From contig NZ_CAJQTX010000005.1 of the NCBI RefSeq assembly GCF_907163085.1, forward strand, positions 620,001-684,000: a DNA stretch of 64,000 nt, given 5' to 3'. Below are positions 45,700 through 55,484 of the stretch, in pieces. Below the pieces are notes generated by a model. The model was not told the origin of the DNA. It made no database searches and saw only the letters and a list, made by a program, of their open reading frames with translations. Source of the DNA: Candidatus Accumulibacter sp. ACC003. GTDB lineage: Bacteria; Pseudomonadota; Gammaproteobacteria; Burkholderiales; Rhodocyclaceae. The position numbers and the translations under genes were made by a program. Position 1 is the stretch's first letter; each line of letters begins with the position of its first letter.

Positions 45700-48363
45700 C
45701 TAGTGCACGCTGACCTCGACGCGACGCGCCTCGGCCGGATCTGCGGAGCCGAGAGTCAGCGCCGGCTTCTGCATCGCGAGGCGTGCCTCGGCGATACCGA
45801 CGTTCTTCAGCGCCTCAGCGACGGCCATCGCCCGCTGCTTCGAGACCTCGGCGTTGGCTTCGGCGCTGCCGCTATCGTCGTGGAAGCCGGCAATGATCAG
45901 CTTCGTACTCGGGTTGGCCTTGGCGTGGGCGACGATCAGTTCCAGCGCCGTCGCCGCGTCGGCGGGCAGTACCGCCGAACCCGATGCGAAGTAGATCTTG
46001 GCGGTTGGAACCATCGCCACCACGGCGGCCGGAGTGGCTGCCACCACGGCGGCCGGAGCGGCTGCCACCACAGTGGCCGGAGCGGCTGCCACCACGGTGG
46101 TCGGAGCGGCTGCCACCACGGCGGCCGGAGTGGCTGCCACCACGGCGGCCGGAGCGGCTGCCACCACGGTGGCCGGAGCGGCTGCCACCACGGTGGCCGG
46201 AGCGGCTGCCACCACGGTGGCCGGAGCGGCTGCCACCACGGTGGCCGGAGCGGCTGCCACCACGGCTGCCGGAGCCTGCGCAGCGGCCGCTGGCTTGGCG
46301 CCGCCTGCGGGAACCATCAAGGGTACGATCATCAGGGCGACAATGTTGATGATCTTGATCAGCGGGTTGACCGCCGGACCCGCGGTATCCTTGTACGGGT
46401 CGCCAACGGTATCGCCGGTCACCGATGCCTTGTGGGCTTCGGAACCTTTGCCACCAAAGTTGCCGTCCTCGATGTGCTTCTTGGCGTTATCCCAGGCGCC
46501 ACCACCGGTGGTCATCGAGATGGCGATAAAGAGACCGGTGATGATTGTTCCCATCAGCAGACCACCAAGCGCCTGCGGACCAAGCAGCAGGCCGACGACA
46601 ACCGGTACCAGCACCGGCAGCAGCGAGGGGATGATCATCTCGCGGATCGCGGCAACGGTCAGCATGCCGACAGCGCGGGAGTAATCCGGCTTCGCGGTAC
46701 CTTCCATGATGCCCTTGATTTCCTTGAACTGCCGGCGCACCTCAACGACCACGGCACCGGCCGCACGACCCACCGCCTCCATCGCCATGGCCGCGAAGAC
46801 GTAGGGGATCAGGCCGCCGAGGAAGAGCCCGATGATCACCATGTGATTGGAGAGATCAAAGCTCAGGGTGGTACCGAAGTTGGCTTCAAGCGCGTGCGTG
46901 TAGTCGGCGAAAAGGACCAGCGCTGCCAGAGCGGCAGAACCGATGGCGTAGCCTTTGGTCACCGCCTTGGTGGTGTTGCCCACCGCGTCGAGCGGATCGG
47001 TGACATCACGCACCGATGCCGGCAAACCCGCCATTTCGGCGATACCGCCAGCGTTGTCGGTAATCGGTCCATAGGCGTCGAGGGCAACGATGATCCCGGA
47101 CATCGACAGCATCGCGGTTGCGGCGATGGCGATGCCGTACAGACCAGCCAGCGCATGCGTGACGTAGATCGCCGCGCAAACGGAGAGCACCGGCAGCGCG
47201 CAGGATTTCATCGACACGGCCAGGCCGGCGATAATGTTGGTACCGTGGCCGGTGGTCGAGGCCTCGGCAACGCCTCTGACCGGAGAATACTCGGTCGCCG
47301 TGTAATACTCGGTGATCCACACCAGCAGGCCGGTCAGCAGCAGACCGATGCTAGCCGCCCCGAAAATGCTCCCCGAGGTGATCAGCGAGCCATCAGCGAG
47401 CGTCACACCGTCGCCGAGCAGCATCTTGGTCACCGGATAGAAGGCGACCAGCGCCAGCCCGCCAGCCACAGCCAGGCCGCGGTAGAGCGCGTTCATGATC
47501 TTGCCGCCATCGTTGGCTTTGACGAAGAAACAGCCAACGATCGAGGCAATGATCGAAACGCCACCGAGGACCAGCGGGTAGATGATCAGGTTGTCGCTGG
47601 CGCCAGGGACGCCCTTGAGCATCATCGCGCCAAGCACCATCGTCGCCACTACGGTCACCCCGTAGGTCTCGAAGAGGTCGGCTGCCATGCCCGCACAGTC
47701 GCCGACGTTATCGCCAACGTTATCGGCGATGACTGCCGGGTTACGTGGATCGTCTTCCGGAATGCCGGCCTCGACCTTCCCGACCAGGTCGGCGCCGACG
47801 TCCGCACCCTTGGTGAATATGCCGCCACCCAGACGCGCGAAGATCGATATTAGCGAGCCGCCGAAGGCCAGGCCAACCAGCGGGGCAACCGCATGGTGCA
47901 GATCGCCGCCTGGCTCCCTGAGGATGGCGTAGTAGCCAGCGACACCAAGCAGGCCCAGACCGACGACCAGCATGCCGGTAATGGCACCCCCCTTGAAGGC
48001 GACATCAAGCGCCGCAGCAATGCCGTTGCGCGCCGCTTCGGCGGTGCGCACATTGGCCCGCACTGAAACGTTCATGCCGATGAAGCCGGTGGCCCCCGAG
48101 AGGACGGCGCCGATCAGGAAGCCGAAAGCCATCAAGTGACCAAGCGCCATCCAGATGACGACGAAGAGCACGGCACCGACAATGCCGATGGTGGTGTATT
48201 GCTTGTTGAGATACGCAGAAGCGCCTTCCTGAATGGCTTTGGCAATCTCCTGCATTTTCTCGTTGCCGGCGGGCAAGCCGAGAATCCATTTGGTCATTGC
48301 AGCGCCGTAACCCACTGCAATGAGCGCGCATAGCAGCGCGAACACCAGATAACCCATATACAT
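45700..48363 (-). CDS. hppA: Membrane proton pyrophosphatase fused to an OmpA-like domain
   Basis: The protein has 887 residues. Residues 1-690 are a full M-PPase (16 membrane helices expected) with the PPi/Mg site [24 protein letters not shown] and later DNAGGIAEM and [15 protein letters not shown]. The motif GNTTKA has lysine where K-dependent enzymes have alanine, so it is predicted to be potassium-independent and proton-pumping. Residues about 696-782 are an Ala/Pro/Val repeat linker. Residues 783-887 are an OmpA-type peptidoglycan-binding domain ([33 protein letters not shown]). If the C-terminus is periplasmic, the pump would be tethered to the cell wall. It ends at the shared terminator. 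Confidence 0.95.
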   Translation of the reverse strand: MYMGYLVFALLCALIAVGYGAAMTKWILGLPAGNEKMQEIAKAIQEGASAYLNKQYTTIGIVGAVLFVVIWMALGHLMAFGFLIGAVLSGATGFIGMNVSVRANVRTAEAARNGIAAALDVAFKGGAITGMLVVGLGLLGVAGYYAILREPGGDLHHAVAPLVGLAFGGSLISIFARLGGGIFTKGADVGADLVGKVEAGIPEDDPRNPAVIADNVGDNVGDCAGMAADLFETYGVTVVATMVLGAMMLKGVPGASDNLIIYPLVLGGVSIIASIVGCFFVKANDGGKIMNALYRGLAVAGGLALVAFYPVTKMLLGDGVTLADGSLITSGSIFGAASIGLLLTGLLVWITEYYTATEYSPVRGVAEASTTGHGTNIIAGLAVSMKSCALPVLSVCAAIYVTHALAGLYGIAIAATAMLSMSGIIVALDAYGPITDNAGGIAEMAGLPASVRDVTDPLDAVGNTTKAVTKGYAIGSAALAALVLFADYTHALEANFGTTLSFDLSNHMVIIGLFLGGLIPYVFAAMAMEAVGRAAGAVVVEVRRQFKEIKGIMEGTAKPDYSRAVGMLTVAAIREMIIPSLLPVLVPVVVGLLLGPQALGGLLMGTIITGLFIAISMTTGGGAWDNAKKHIEDGNFGGKGSEAHKASVTGDTVGDPYKDTAGPAVNPLIKIINIVALMIVPLMVPAGGAKPAAAAQAPAAVVAAAPATVVAAAPATVVAAAPATVVAAAPATVVAAAPAAVVAATPAAVVAAAPTTVVAAAPATVVAAAPAAVVAATPAAVVAMVPTAKIYFASGSAVLPADAATALELIVAHAKANPSTKLIIAGFHDDSGSAEANAEVSKQRAMAVAEALKNVGIAEARLAMQKPALTLGSADPAEARRVEVSVH
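46010..46275 (-). repeat. 24-bp tandem coding repeats in the hppA linker
   Basis: About eleven copies of a 24-bp unit (GCTGCCACCACGGTGGCCGGAGCG on the plus strand, in pieces) encode the octapeptide series VVAAAPAT. Several adjacent copies are identical, so the number is likely to vary between strains. Spacing is constant and there are no spacers. Confidence 0.92.
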
Positions 48364-48749
48364 GCTCCCTCTCTAAAGTTTTTTTTGAGACCCCTGGGAG
48401 ACATCCCGCGGGCCGGATTTACCCCTGTAAGCTACTTTATACGAAACAGCCCAGCTTGTAAGCACCTCGTCCGCACGGCTCGCGGCGCCATGGGAAGCCT
48501 GGCGGCGGCGAGGGGGTCGAGAACCTTCCTGGCGACTCGCGGGCGCGACGGACCGCGATCGCGGCTTGGTTACGGCTCCCTGTCTTTATGCCGTGGCGAC
48601 AAGTACCGGCCCGTTTTGCCGCGCTATCCCGGCGGCGAGCGTGCTGCGGTCGTTGGCAATACACTTCGAGGCACGCCACGAGCCGCGGCGTTGAAGGACG
48701 CTGCCGCATCAACAGCAGCGGCCATGTCAGCGACCGTCATTGACGACGG
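48364..48749. other. Intergenic region upstream of hppA
   Basis: These 386 bases separate adk (ending at 48750) from hppA on the same strand. The part next to hppA carries a T-run and AAAGTTTTTTTTG-like sequence within the leader. No gene or clear promoter hexamers can be assigned. The long leader leaves room for hppA regulation. Confidence 0.5.
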
Positions 48750-49448
<699 letters not shown>

Positions 49449-49547
49449 TCAGACACTTGCACGTCATCTACAGTACCCCGGCAGCACGTTGTCGTGATCA
49501 ACACGCCGCACGGTACCTGCAAACGCACGCACGGTCAAACGTTTTGC

Positions 49548-49728
49548 CGTGAAAGTCGCGTTCGCGACTCACATATTTCCCGTCTACAGCGCGTGGCAGG
49601 CGCGAAATTCAGGGCCCAGGCACGCTGCCTGTCGACAGCTGGCGGCGTGCCCGCCGAAATGCGCACGGCATTTGAGCGAGGCGGTCATGACTTTCATGGT
49701 CGGCGCTGTCTGTTCGCCGTCATGACGC
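49548..49728 (+). repeat. Dispersed intergenic repeat, copy C (long form, diverged)
   Basis: It begins GTGAAAGTCGCGTTCGCGACTC and ends in GGCGGTCATGACTTTCATGG and GTCATGACG, in the same direction as copy A. The middle includes GAAATTCAGGGCCCAGGC and AAATGCGCACGGCATTTGAG, counterparts of the copy A middle segment. It lies between adk and kdsB and reaches the kdsB stop codon. No gene is present in the 316-base gap. Confidence 0.75.
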
Positions 49729-50487
49729 TTTGAAGTACTCCTGCAGCCGGCGTGCATCCGCCGGCGTGTCCACCCCCGCGGCTGGCAGGTGGTCGGTAAT
49801 TGCCACACTGATCCGGAACCCATGCCACAGAGCGCGCAACTGTTCGAGCGCCTCGATGCCTTCCAGCGGTGACGGCGCCAAGCCGGAATAGAGGCGCAGA
49901 AAATGCGCACGATAGGCGTACAGGCCGACGTGCCGATACGCCAGCATGTCGGCCGGTAAGGTCTCGCCGCCGCCTTCGCGGGCAAAGTGGTCGCGTGCGT
50001 AGGGAATCGGCGCGCGCGAAAAATACAGCGCGTCGCCGCTGGCGGTACGCACCAGCTTGACGATGTTCGGGTTGAAGAAATCGGCCGCATCGGCCAGTCG
50101 ATGCGCCACCGTGGCGATTTCGGCACCGCTGTCGGCCAGCTGTGCGGCCGTTTGGGAAATCAGTGCGGGATCGATCAAGGGCTCGTCACCCTGCACGTTG
50201 ACCACTACCGTGTCGTCGCCCCAACCGGCGACCTCGACGACCTCGGCCAGACGATCGGTGCCGCTGACGTGATCGGCGCGGGTCGACAGGGCGCGCAGAC
50301 CGTGCCGTTCGACGGCCGCCAGGACTGCCGGGTGGTCGGTGGCCACCAGCACCTCGTCGGCGCCGGACAGCAGCGCCTGTTCGGCGACGCGCACGACCAT
50401 CGGTTTGCCGCCGAGGTCGAGGAGTGGCTTGCCCGGCAAGCGTGTGGACGCGTAGCGCGCCGGAATGACAACCTTGAATGGCATCAC
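49720..50487 (-). CDS. kdsB: 3-deoxy-manno-octulosonate cytidylyltransferase
   Basis: This 255-residue protein has [27 protein letters not shown] at the start, the nucleotide-binding [10 protein letters not shown] and [11 protein letters not shown]. It activates Kdo with CTP for LPS inner core synthesis. It starts 12 bases after the Trm112 gene in the lpxK operon. Confidence 0.96.
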   Translation of the reverse strand: MMPFKVVIPARYASTRLPGKPLLDLGGKPMVVRVAEQALLSGADEVLVATDHPAVLAAVERHGLRALSTRADHVSGTDRLAEVVEVAGWGDDTVVVNVQGDEPLIDPALISQTAAQLADSGAEIATVAHRLADAADFFNPNIVKLVRTASGDALYFSRAPIPYARDHFAREGGGETLPADMLAYRHVGLYAYRAHFLRLYSGLAPSPLEGIEALEQLRALWHGFRISVAITDHLPAAGVDTPADARRLQEYFKAS

Positions 50488-50499
50488 GGCGGCGGCGGC

Positions 50500-50676
50500 T
50501 CAGAGCTGTTCGGTAGGCAGCTGGCGCGCTTCGTCGTGCAGCATGATCGGGATACCGTCGCGGACCGGGAAAGCCAGTCGGCAGGGTTTGCAGACCAGTT
50601 CCGACTCGGCCTTGCGATATTCGAGATTGGCCTTGCAGATCGGGCAGACAAGAATATCAAGCAGGCGTGCGTCCAT
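50500..50676 (-). CDS. Trm112-family zinc-ribbon-like protein (YcaR)
   Basis: This 58-residue protein has [15 protein letters not shown] and [20 protein letters not shown], with two cysteine pairs. It is the conserved small gene between lpxK and kdsB in proteobacteria. ATG 50676 overlaps the end of lpxK by 20 bases. It probably stabilises a partner enzyme, as Trm112 does for methyltransferases (inference). Confidence 0.9.
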   Translation of the reverse strand: MDARLLDILVCPICKANLEYRKAESELVCKPCRLAFPVRDGIPIMLHDEARQLPTEQL

Positions 50677-51706
50677 GCAGTTTCTCCATAATGGTCTCGA
50701 AAAGATCAGTGCCACCCGGCGGCGTGCTGATCTCGGCCTCGACCGGCAGAACCCAAGCCTCGGCGATGGTCATGGCGGCGCATTTTACCGCATCTTTCTC
50801 GGTCATCAGCAGCACGCCCTGCTCGGCGAAGGCCAGGTCGGTGGCACGATATGCGTGGTGATCGGGAAAAGGATGCGCTTCGAAGTCGAGCCCCAAAGCT
50901 TCGAGCTGCCTGAAAAAGCGGCCCGGGTCGCCGATCCCGGCGATGGCATGCAGTGGTCGGCCGCGCAGGTAAGCCGCATCGCAACTGCGTGGCTCGCCGC
51001 GACTGGCGACAAAGCGCTGGCCGATCAGGCGCATGTCGAACTGTGGCAGGTCATCGGCGACGCGCAACAGTGGCCGCTCCGGACGACCATTCCAGATCAC
51101 CGCGGTCGCCTTCGCCAGGCGTGGCAATGACTCCCGCAAGGGTCCTGCCGGCAGCAAGCAGCCGTTGCCGGTGCCGCGTCCGTCGAAGACCACCAGCTCG
51201 GCCGAGCGCTGCAAACGATAGTGCTGCAGACCGTCGTCGGAGACGATCACATCGCATTCGGGGTGTGCGGCGAGCAAGGCTTGCCCGGCCGCGACACGGT
51301 CACGGCCGACGAAGACCGGCACGCCGCTACGCCTGGCGAGCAACAGCGGCTCGTCGCCGACCACCGCCCAGACAGAGCTGGCGAGCACCGACTGCACGCT
51401 CTCGCTGCTACCGCCGTAGCCGCGACTGATGATTCCTGGTCGCCAGCCCTGCGCACGGAGGGCGCGCACCAGCCACAGCACCAGTGGCGTCTTACCGCTG
51501 CCGCCGACGGTCAGGTTGCCGACGACGATTACCGGCACGGGCAAGCGCTGCGAGGGCAGGACGCCACGGCGATAAAGCCAGCGGCGCAGGCCGACCAGCG
51601 CGCCGAACAACAGCGAGAGGGGTAACAAGGGCCACAGGACGGCTGCCAGCCGCCGTTCGTACCAGCGCTGTGGCAGGCGCCGTGCGACGCCGCCAAGGGC
51701 CATCAA
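50657..51706 (-). CDS. lpxK: Tetraacyldisaccharide 4'-kinase
   Basis: This 349-residue membrane-bound P-loop kinase has an N-terminal membrane helix, then [23 protein letters not shown] (Walker A) and [12 protein letters not shown]. It phosphorylates the lipid A disaccharide precursor. It overlaps exbD by 4 bases and the Trm112 gene at its end. Confidence 0.95.
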   Translation of the reverse strand: MMALGGVARRLPQRWYERRLAAVLWPLLPLSLLFGALVGLRRWLYRRGVLPSQRLPVPVIVVGNLTVGGSGKTPLVLWLVRALRAQGWRPGIISRGYGGSSESVQSVLASSVWAVVGDEPLLLARRSGVPVFVGRDRVAAGQALLAAHPECDVIVSDDGLQHYRLQRSAELVVFDGRGTGNGCLLPAGPLRESLPRLAKATAVIWNGRPERPLLRVADDLPQFDMRLIGQRFVASRGEPRSCDAAYLRGRPLHAIAGIGDPGRFFRQLEALGLDFEAHPFPDHHAYRATDLAFAEQGVLLMTEKDAVKCAAMTIAEAWVLPVEAEISTPPGGTDLFETIMEKLHGRTPA

Positions 51707-52119
51707 CGCGGTGCTTGCGTGGCGAAAGAAATGCGCGGATAGCCCGCGGCCTGCGCCGCCTGCATGATGTCAATGACGCTCTGGTGCGTTGCCTTGGCGT
51801 CGGCGTTGATCACGATCACCGGTTCCTTGGCGTCACCGGCCGCGCGTCGCAGCGCTTCGCTGATGGCCGTGACGCTGACCGCATCGAGCGGCGACTTGTT
51901 GACCAACACCTGTCCGCTGGCCGTTACCGTCACATCGATCTCATTGGGCTGTTCGGTCTGCTTGCTGGCGTCGGCGGTCGGCAGGTTGATCTCCAGGCCA
52001 GAGAACTTGGCATAGGTGGTGGTCAGCATCAGAAAGATGATGATCACCAGCAACACGTCGATGAACGGAATCAGGTTGATCTCGGGAACGTCAGTGGCAC
52101 GCGCGCGGCGAAAGTTCAT
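51703..52119 (-). CDS. exbD: ExbD/TolR-family biopolymer transport protein
   Basis: This 138-residue protein has a single membrane helix with the proton-path aspartate: EINLIPFIDVLLVIIIFLM. The periplasmic part ends in ADAKATHQSVIDIMQAAQAAGY. With the ExbB-like partner it forms a proton channel that energises an envelope protein. ATG 52119 is chosen because the helix then lies at the family position. Confidence 0.93.
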   Translation of the reverse strand: MNFRRARATDVPEINLIPFIDVLLVIIIFLMLTTTYAKFSGLEINLPTADASKQTEQPNEIDVTVTASGQVLVNKSPLDAVSVTAISEALRRAAGDAKEPVIVINADAKATHQSVIDIMQAAQAAGYPRISFATQAPR

Positions 52120-52129
52120 CGTTCCTTCC

Positions 52130-52738
52130 TCAGGACCTGCGTTCGCCGTGCAGAACCTCGACCAGACGTACCGCCTGATGCTGCATCTCGATGACGAAGC
52201 CCGACACCAGCGCACGGAAATGCCGCCAGAAGATCATGCTCGGGATAGCAATCACCAGGCCAAAGCCGGTGTTGTACAAGGCCACGGAGATGCCGTGCGC
52301 GAGCTGCATCGGGTTGCTGCCGCTCGGTGCCTGCGAGCCGAAAATCTCGATCATCCCGACGATGGTTCCGAACAGGCCCATCAGCGGGCTGATCGAGGCG
52401 ATGGTGCCCAGCGTCGTCAGGTAGCGCTCGAGATCGTGCGAGACGACGCTGCCCGTTTCTTCAATCGCCTCCTTCATGATCTCGCGCGAGCTGCTCTCGT
52501 TGCGCAAGCCCGCCGCCAACACCCGGCCCAGTGGCGAATGGGCCTCGAGATCGGTAATCATCGTCGCACTGGCGCCGTTCTGCCTGAACTCGGCGACCAC
52601 CCGTTGCAGCAAGCCGGGCGGCACGACTTTGGCGGTGCGCAGCGCCACCAGCCGCTCGATGATCAGCGCGACAGCCAGCACCGACGCCAGCAGCAAGGGC
52701 CAGATCGGCCAACCAGCAGCCTGAAGGATGGAAAGCAC
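52130..52738 (-). CDS. exbB: ExbB/TolQ/MotA-family proton channel protein
   Basis: This 202-residue protein has three membrane helices: WPLLLASVLAVALIIERLVAL, then LTTLGTIASISPLMGLFGTIVGMIEIF and GFGLVIAIPSMIFWRHF. The conserved threonine lines the proton path. exbB-exbD-lpxK is a common betaproteobacterial order. It is the first gene of the envelope operon. Confidence 0.94.
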   Translation of the reverse strand: MLSILQAAGWPIWPLLLASVLAVALIIERLVALRTAKVVPPGLLQRVVAEFRQNGASATMITDLEAHSPLGRVLAAGLRNESSSREIMKEAIEETGSVVSHDLERYLTTLGTIASISPLMGLFGTIVGMIEIFGSQAPSGSNPMQLAHGISVALYNTGFGLVIAIPSMIFWRHFRALVSGFVIEMQHQAVRLVEVLHGERRS

Positions 52739-52836
52739 GGTGTACCCCGGGATATTTTGAAGGGGGGAACTTTAGCCTGCAGCGGCGTTTGCGGCAAGCG
52801 TTGGCGATTCGTCCGGCGTGCGGCCGGTGCCCCGAG

Positions 52837-52858
52837 TATCCACAGAAGCTGTGGATAA
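52837..52858. promoter_or_regulatory. Inverted pair of DnaA-box-like sites
   Basis: TATCCACAG-AAG-CTGTGGATA is a perfect 9-base palindrome with a 3-base spacer; the right arm continues as TGTGGATAA, a perfect DnaA box (TTATCCACA) on the minus strand, and the left arm GTATCCACA has one mismatch. It lies in the 338-base gap between divergent exbB and xseA. A DnaA-controlled or other dimeric-regulator site is possible. Nothing else is recognised in this gap. Confidence 0.5.
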
Positions 52859-53076
52859 AGCGGCTGCCAGGCTGTAGACAAAACTCCCAAGCTACCGGCA
52901 GACAAGAGATGTTTCTGCTTGCCCGCCGGAGGTGCAGCACGACGTGGTAAGCAAAGCAGCCATCGCCGGTCAAGCGTCGCCGCCACCGCCGCGAGAGTGC
53001 AGCACGCCTGGCGCCGATCGCTTGGCGCGCCGCGCGCCGGGGAAGCTGACGGGCGACGCCGATGTAGAATCCGCGG

Positions 53077-54504
53077 ATGTCCAAAACTGCCCCCGCCAGC
53101 ACCGGCTTCCCGACGGTCCCGTCGGCGAGCCCGGTAATCCCGGTTTCGCTCCTCAATCGCCTGGCGCGCGAACGACTCGAAGCGGCCTTTCCCCTGTGCT
53201 GGGTTGCCGGCGAGGTCTCCAACCTCAGTCACGCGCCATCAGGGCACGTCTACTTTTCGCTCAAGGACGCCGCTGCACAGGTGCGCTGTGTGATGTTCCG
53301 CAGCCGCGCACAACTGCTCGGTTGGCGGCTTGAAAACGGCCAGCAGATCGAAGCGCGCGTGCTGGTCACGCTGTACGAAGCACGCGGAGACTTCCAGCTC
53401 AACGTTGAAGCGGCGCGCCGCGGCGGTGTTGGCAAGCTCTACGAACAGTTCCTTCGCCTGAAGGAAAAACTCGAACGCGAAGGACTCTTTGCCAGCGACA
53501 GCAAGCGTGTCTTGCCGGCGTTTCCGCGTCGCGTCGGCGTCGTCACCTCGACGCAGGCGGCGGCGCTGCGCGACGTGCTGAGTACGCTTGCTCGCCGCGC
53601 GCCGCAGGTCAGCGTCGTGCTCTATCCAACGCCGGTGCAGGGCGAAGGCGCCGCCGCGCAGATCGCCGCCGCCATTCGCTGCGCCGGCGAGCGTCGCGAA
53701 GCCGACGGCTGCGAGCTGCTGATCGTCTGTCGCGGTGGCGGCAGCCTCGAAGACCTCTGGGCATTCAACGACGAGGCCGTGGCGCGCGCGATCCGGGCCT
53801 GCCCACTGCCGGTGATCTGTGGCGTGGGCCACGAAACCGACTTCAGCATCGCCGACTTCGCCGCCGATCAGCGGGCGCCGACACCGACCGCCGCCGCTGA
53901 ACTCGCCGCTCCCGAGCAGGCCGCCTGGTTCGCCCGCCTGACTGCCAGCGAGGCGACGCTGCGCCGCCAGATCGAACAACTCGTCAATCTGCGCGGCCAG
54001 CAGCTCGACTGGCTGGTGCGCCGACTGCAACATCCGGCGCAGACCCTCGCCACGCAGCGCGAAAGCCTGCGCAATCTGCAACGGCGGCTCGGCGCCGGTC
54101 TGCGCTTGGTCAGCGCACAGGCGCGCAGCGAACTGGCCAGCCGCAGCCGCCGTTTGCTGCTGCACCGCCCTGATCCGGCGCGCCACGCCAGTCGGCTCGC
54201 TGCGCTGGCGCCCCGCCTGCGCAGCGCCTGGCACGAAAACCGGCAAGCAAAGTCAGCCGACGTGGCGCGCTTGCGCGATGGCCTCGCGCATCTCAACCCG
54301 CAGGCCGTGCTGGCGCGTGGCTACAGCGTCGTCGCCGACGAGAACGGGAAAATCATCCGTGACAGCCTGACTCTGGAACCAAGCCAGCGGATCGCTGTCT
54401 TGTTCCACCGGGGTCGCGCCGACGCCGCCGTGCTGGCGGTTTTTGACGACGATGCGGCAGCTCTGGCGGCGAGCAGCATTGCCAGCAAGACGAGCGCCGA
54501 ATAG
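53077..54504 (+). CDS. xseA: Exodeoxyribonuclease VII large subunit
   Basis: This 475-residue protein has an OB-fold N-terminus (VISVSLLNRLARERLE-like segment and WVAGEVSNLSHAPSGHVYFSLKD), the catalytic core RVGVVTSTQAAALRDVLSTLARRAP and CRGGGSLEDLWAFNDE, and GVGHETDFSIADFAADQRAPTPTAAAE. A coiled-coil C-terminal domain follows. With XseB it degrades single-stranded DNA. A TAGAAT -10-like element lies 6 bases before the ATG, suggesting a very short leader. Confidence 0.95.
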   Translation: MSKTAPASTGFPTVPSASPVIPVSLLNRLARERLEAAFPLCWVAGEVSNLSHAPSGHVYFSLKDAAAQVRCVMFRSRAQLLGWRLENGQQIEARVLVTLYEARGDFQLNVEAARRGGVGKLYEQFLRLKEKLEREGLFASDSKRVLPAFPRRVGVVTSTQAAALRDVLSTLARRAPQVSVVLYPTPVQGEGAAAQIAAAIRCAGERREADGCELLIVCRGGGSLEDLWAFNDEAVARAIRACPLPVICGVGHETDFSIADFAADQRAPTPTAAAELAAPEQAAWFARLTASEATLRRQIEQLVNLRGQQLDWLVRRLQHPAQTLATQRESLRNLQRRLGAGLRLVSAQARSELASRSRRLLLHRPDPARHASRLAALAPRLRSAWHENRQAKSADVARLRDGLAHLNPQAVLARGYSVVADENGKIIRDSLTLEPSQRIAVLFHRGRADAAVLAVFDDDAAALAASSIASKTSAE

Positions 54505-54526
54505 AATCCGGGGCTTCGGCGCCCGC

Positions 54527-54556
54527 AGGAAGACTGCCTGCCTGCAGGTTTTTTTC
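54527..54556 (+). terminator. Probable xseA terminator
   Basis: GCAGG and CCTGC arms (with an alternative CCTGCAGG stem) are followed by seven T at 54550-54556, 20-50 bases after the xseA stop. The stem is short and has competing pairings. Confidence 0.5.
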
Positions 54557-54588
54557 GGCAGTTGCTCAGCACGCTCGATCTTCAGCCA

Positions 54589-54702
54589 ATGGTCATGACG
54601 CTTCGATGACGAAGGTCCTGACCGTTTCCCTCATCCCCGGCCCTTCTCCCGTAGTGGGGAGACGGGCGATTCGTGAGTCGCGGATGCGACTTTCACGGTA
54701 CG
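54589..54702 (-). repeat. Dispersed intergenic repeat, copy D (short form)
   Basis: Inverted relative to copy A: GGTCATGACGCTTCGATGACG, CCGTTTCCCTCATCCCC, CCCTTCTCCCG and GTGAGTCGCGGATGCGACTTTCAC. It is closest in layout to copy B, also short, and again sits just upstream of a gene start (sodB). Confidence 0.8.
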
Positions 54703-54724
54703 ACAGCCATCAAGGAGAACAACA

Positions 54725-55312
54725 ATGGAACATCAACTGCCGCAACTCCCCTTTGCCATCGACGCCCTGGCACCGCACATGTCACAGGAAACCCTCGAAT
54801 ACCATCACGGCAAACACCATCAGGCCTACGTCACCAACCTGAACAATCTGATCAAGGGTAGCGAGTACGAAAACCTCGACCTGGAAGCGATTGTCAAGAA
54901 GGCGCCGGCCGGCGGCATTTACAACAATTCGGCGCAGGTATGGAACCACAGCTTCTTCTGGAACTGCCTGAAGGCCAACGGTGGCGGCGCACCAAGCGGC
55001 GCACTGGCGGCGGCAATCGACGCCAAGTGGGGTTCCTTCGCCGAATTCGCCAAGGCTTTCCAGGCTTCCGCGGTCGGTAACTTCGGTTCGGGATGGACCT
55101 GGCTGGTCAAGAAAGCCGATGGCTCGGTGGACATCGTCAATATGGGTGCCGCTGGCACACCCCTGACCACCGGCGACAAAGCGCTGCTGTGCATCGACGT
55201 CTGGGAACACGCCTATTACGTCGACTACCGCAACATGCGTCCCAAGTTCGTCGAGACCTTCCTCGGCCAACTCGCCAACTGGAGCTTCGCCGAGCAGAAT
55301 TTCGCCGCCTAG
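54725..55312 (+). CDS. sodB: Superoxide dismutase, iron type
   Basis: This 195-residue cytosolic enzyme has metal ligands in LEYHHGKHHQAYV, QVWNHSFFW and CIDVWEHAYYVDYRN. FGSGWTWLV and the glutamine-bearing region near the end suit the Fe-type family. It starts with MEHQLPQLPFAIDALAPHMS after AAGGAGAA. It is monocistronic, with a terminator downstream. Confidence 0.96.
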   Translation: MEHQLPQLPFAIDALAPHMSQETLEYHHGKHHQAYVTNLNNLIKGSEYENLDLEAIVKKAPAGGIYNNSAQVWNHSFFWNCLKANGGGAPSGALAAAIDAKWGSFAEFAKAFQASAVGNFGSGWTWLVKKADGSVDIVNMGAAGTPLTTGDKALLCIDVWEHAYYVDYRNMRPKFVETFLGQLANWSFAEQNFAA

Positions 55313-55377
55313 AAGCTACTTGTTCGTCGCATTCATCGCAGTCGTCGCGCGGCGCGGCACGATCAGGTGCAACAAAC

Positions 55378-55405
55378 GGCGGGGAGCAGCTTGCTCCCCG
55401 TTTTC
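55378..55405 (+). terminator. sodB terminator
   Basis: GGGGAGCA and TGCTCCCC pair perfectly around a GCT loop, followed by GTTTTCG, about 68 bases past the sodB stop. Confidence 0.8.
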
Positions 55406-55484
55406 GTGTTCTCCTGCTGGCCTGCCGAACAAGTCAAGCGGGCGCTCGCGCTGCCACTGCTGCGCCGTCACCAAGGCCACGCGA

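Noticed and set aside
46010..46275. CRISPR-like regular repeats
   Set aside because: The 24-bp units are contiguous, have no spacers and are in frame within hppA.
45415..47853. Long plus-strand frame opposite hppA
   Set aside because: Produced by the stop-free 24-bp repeats and high GC; the His/Gly/Arg-rich translation has no known features.
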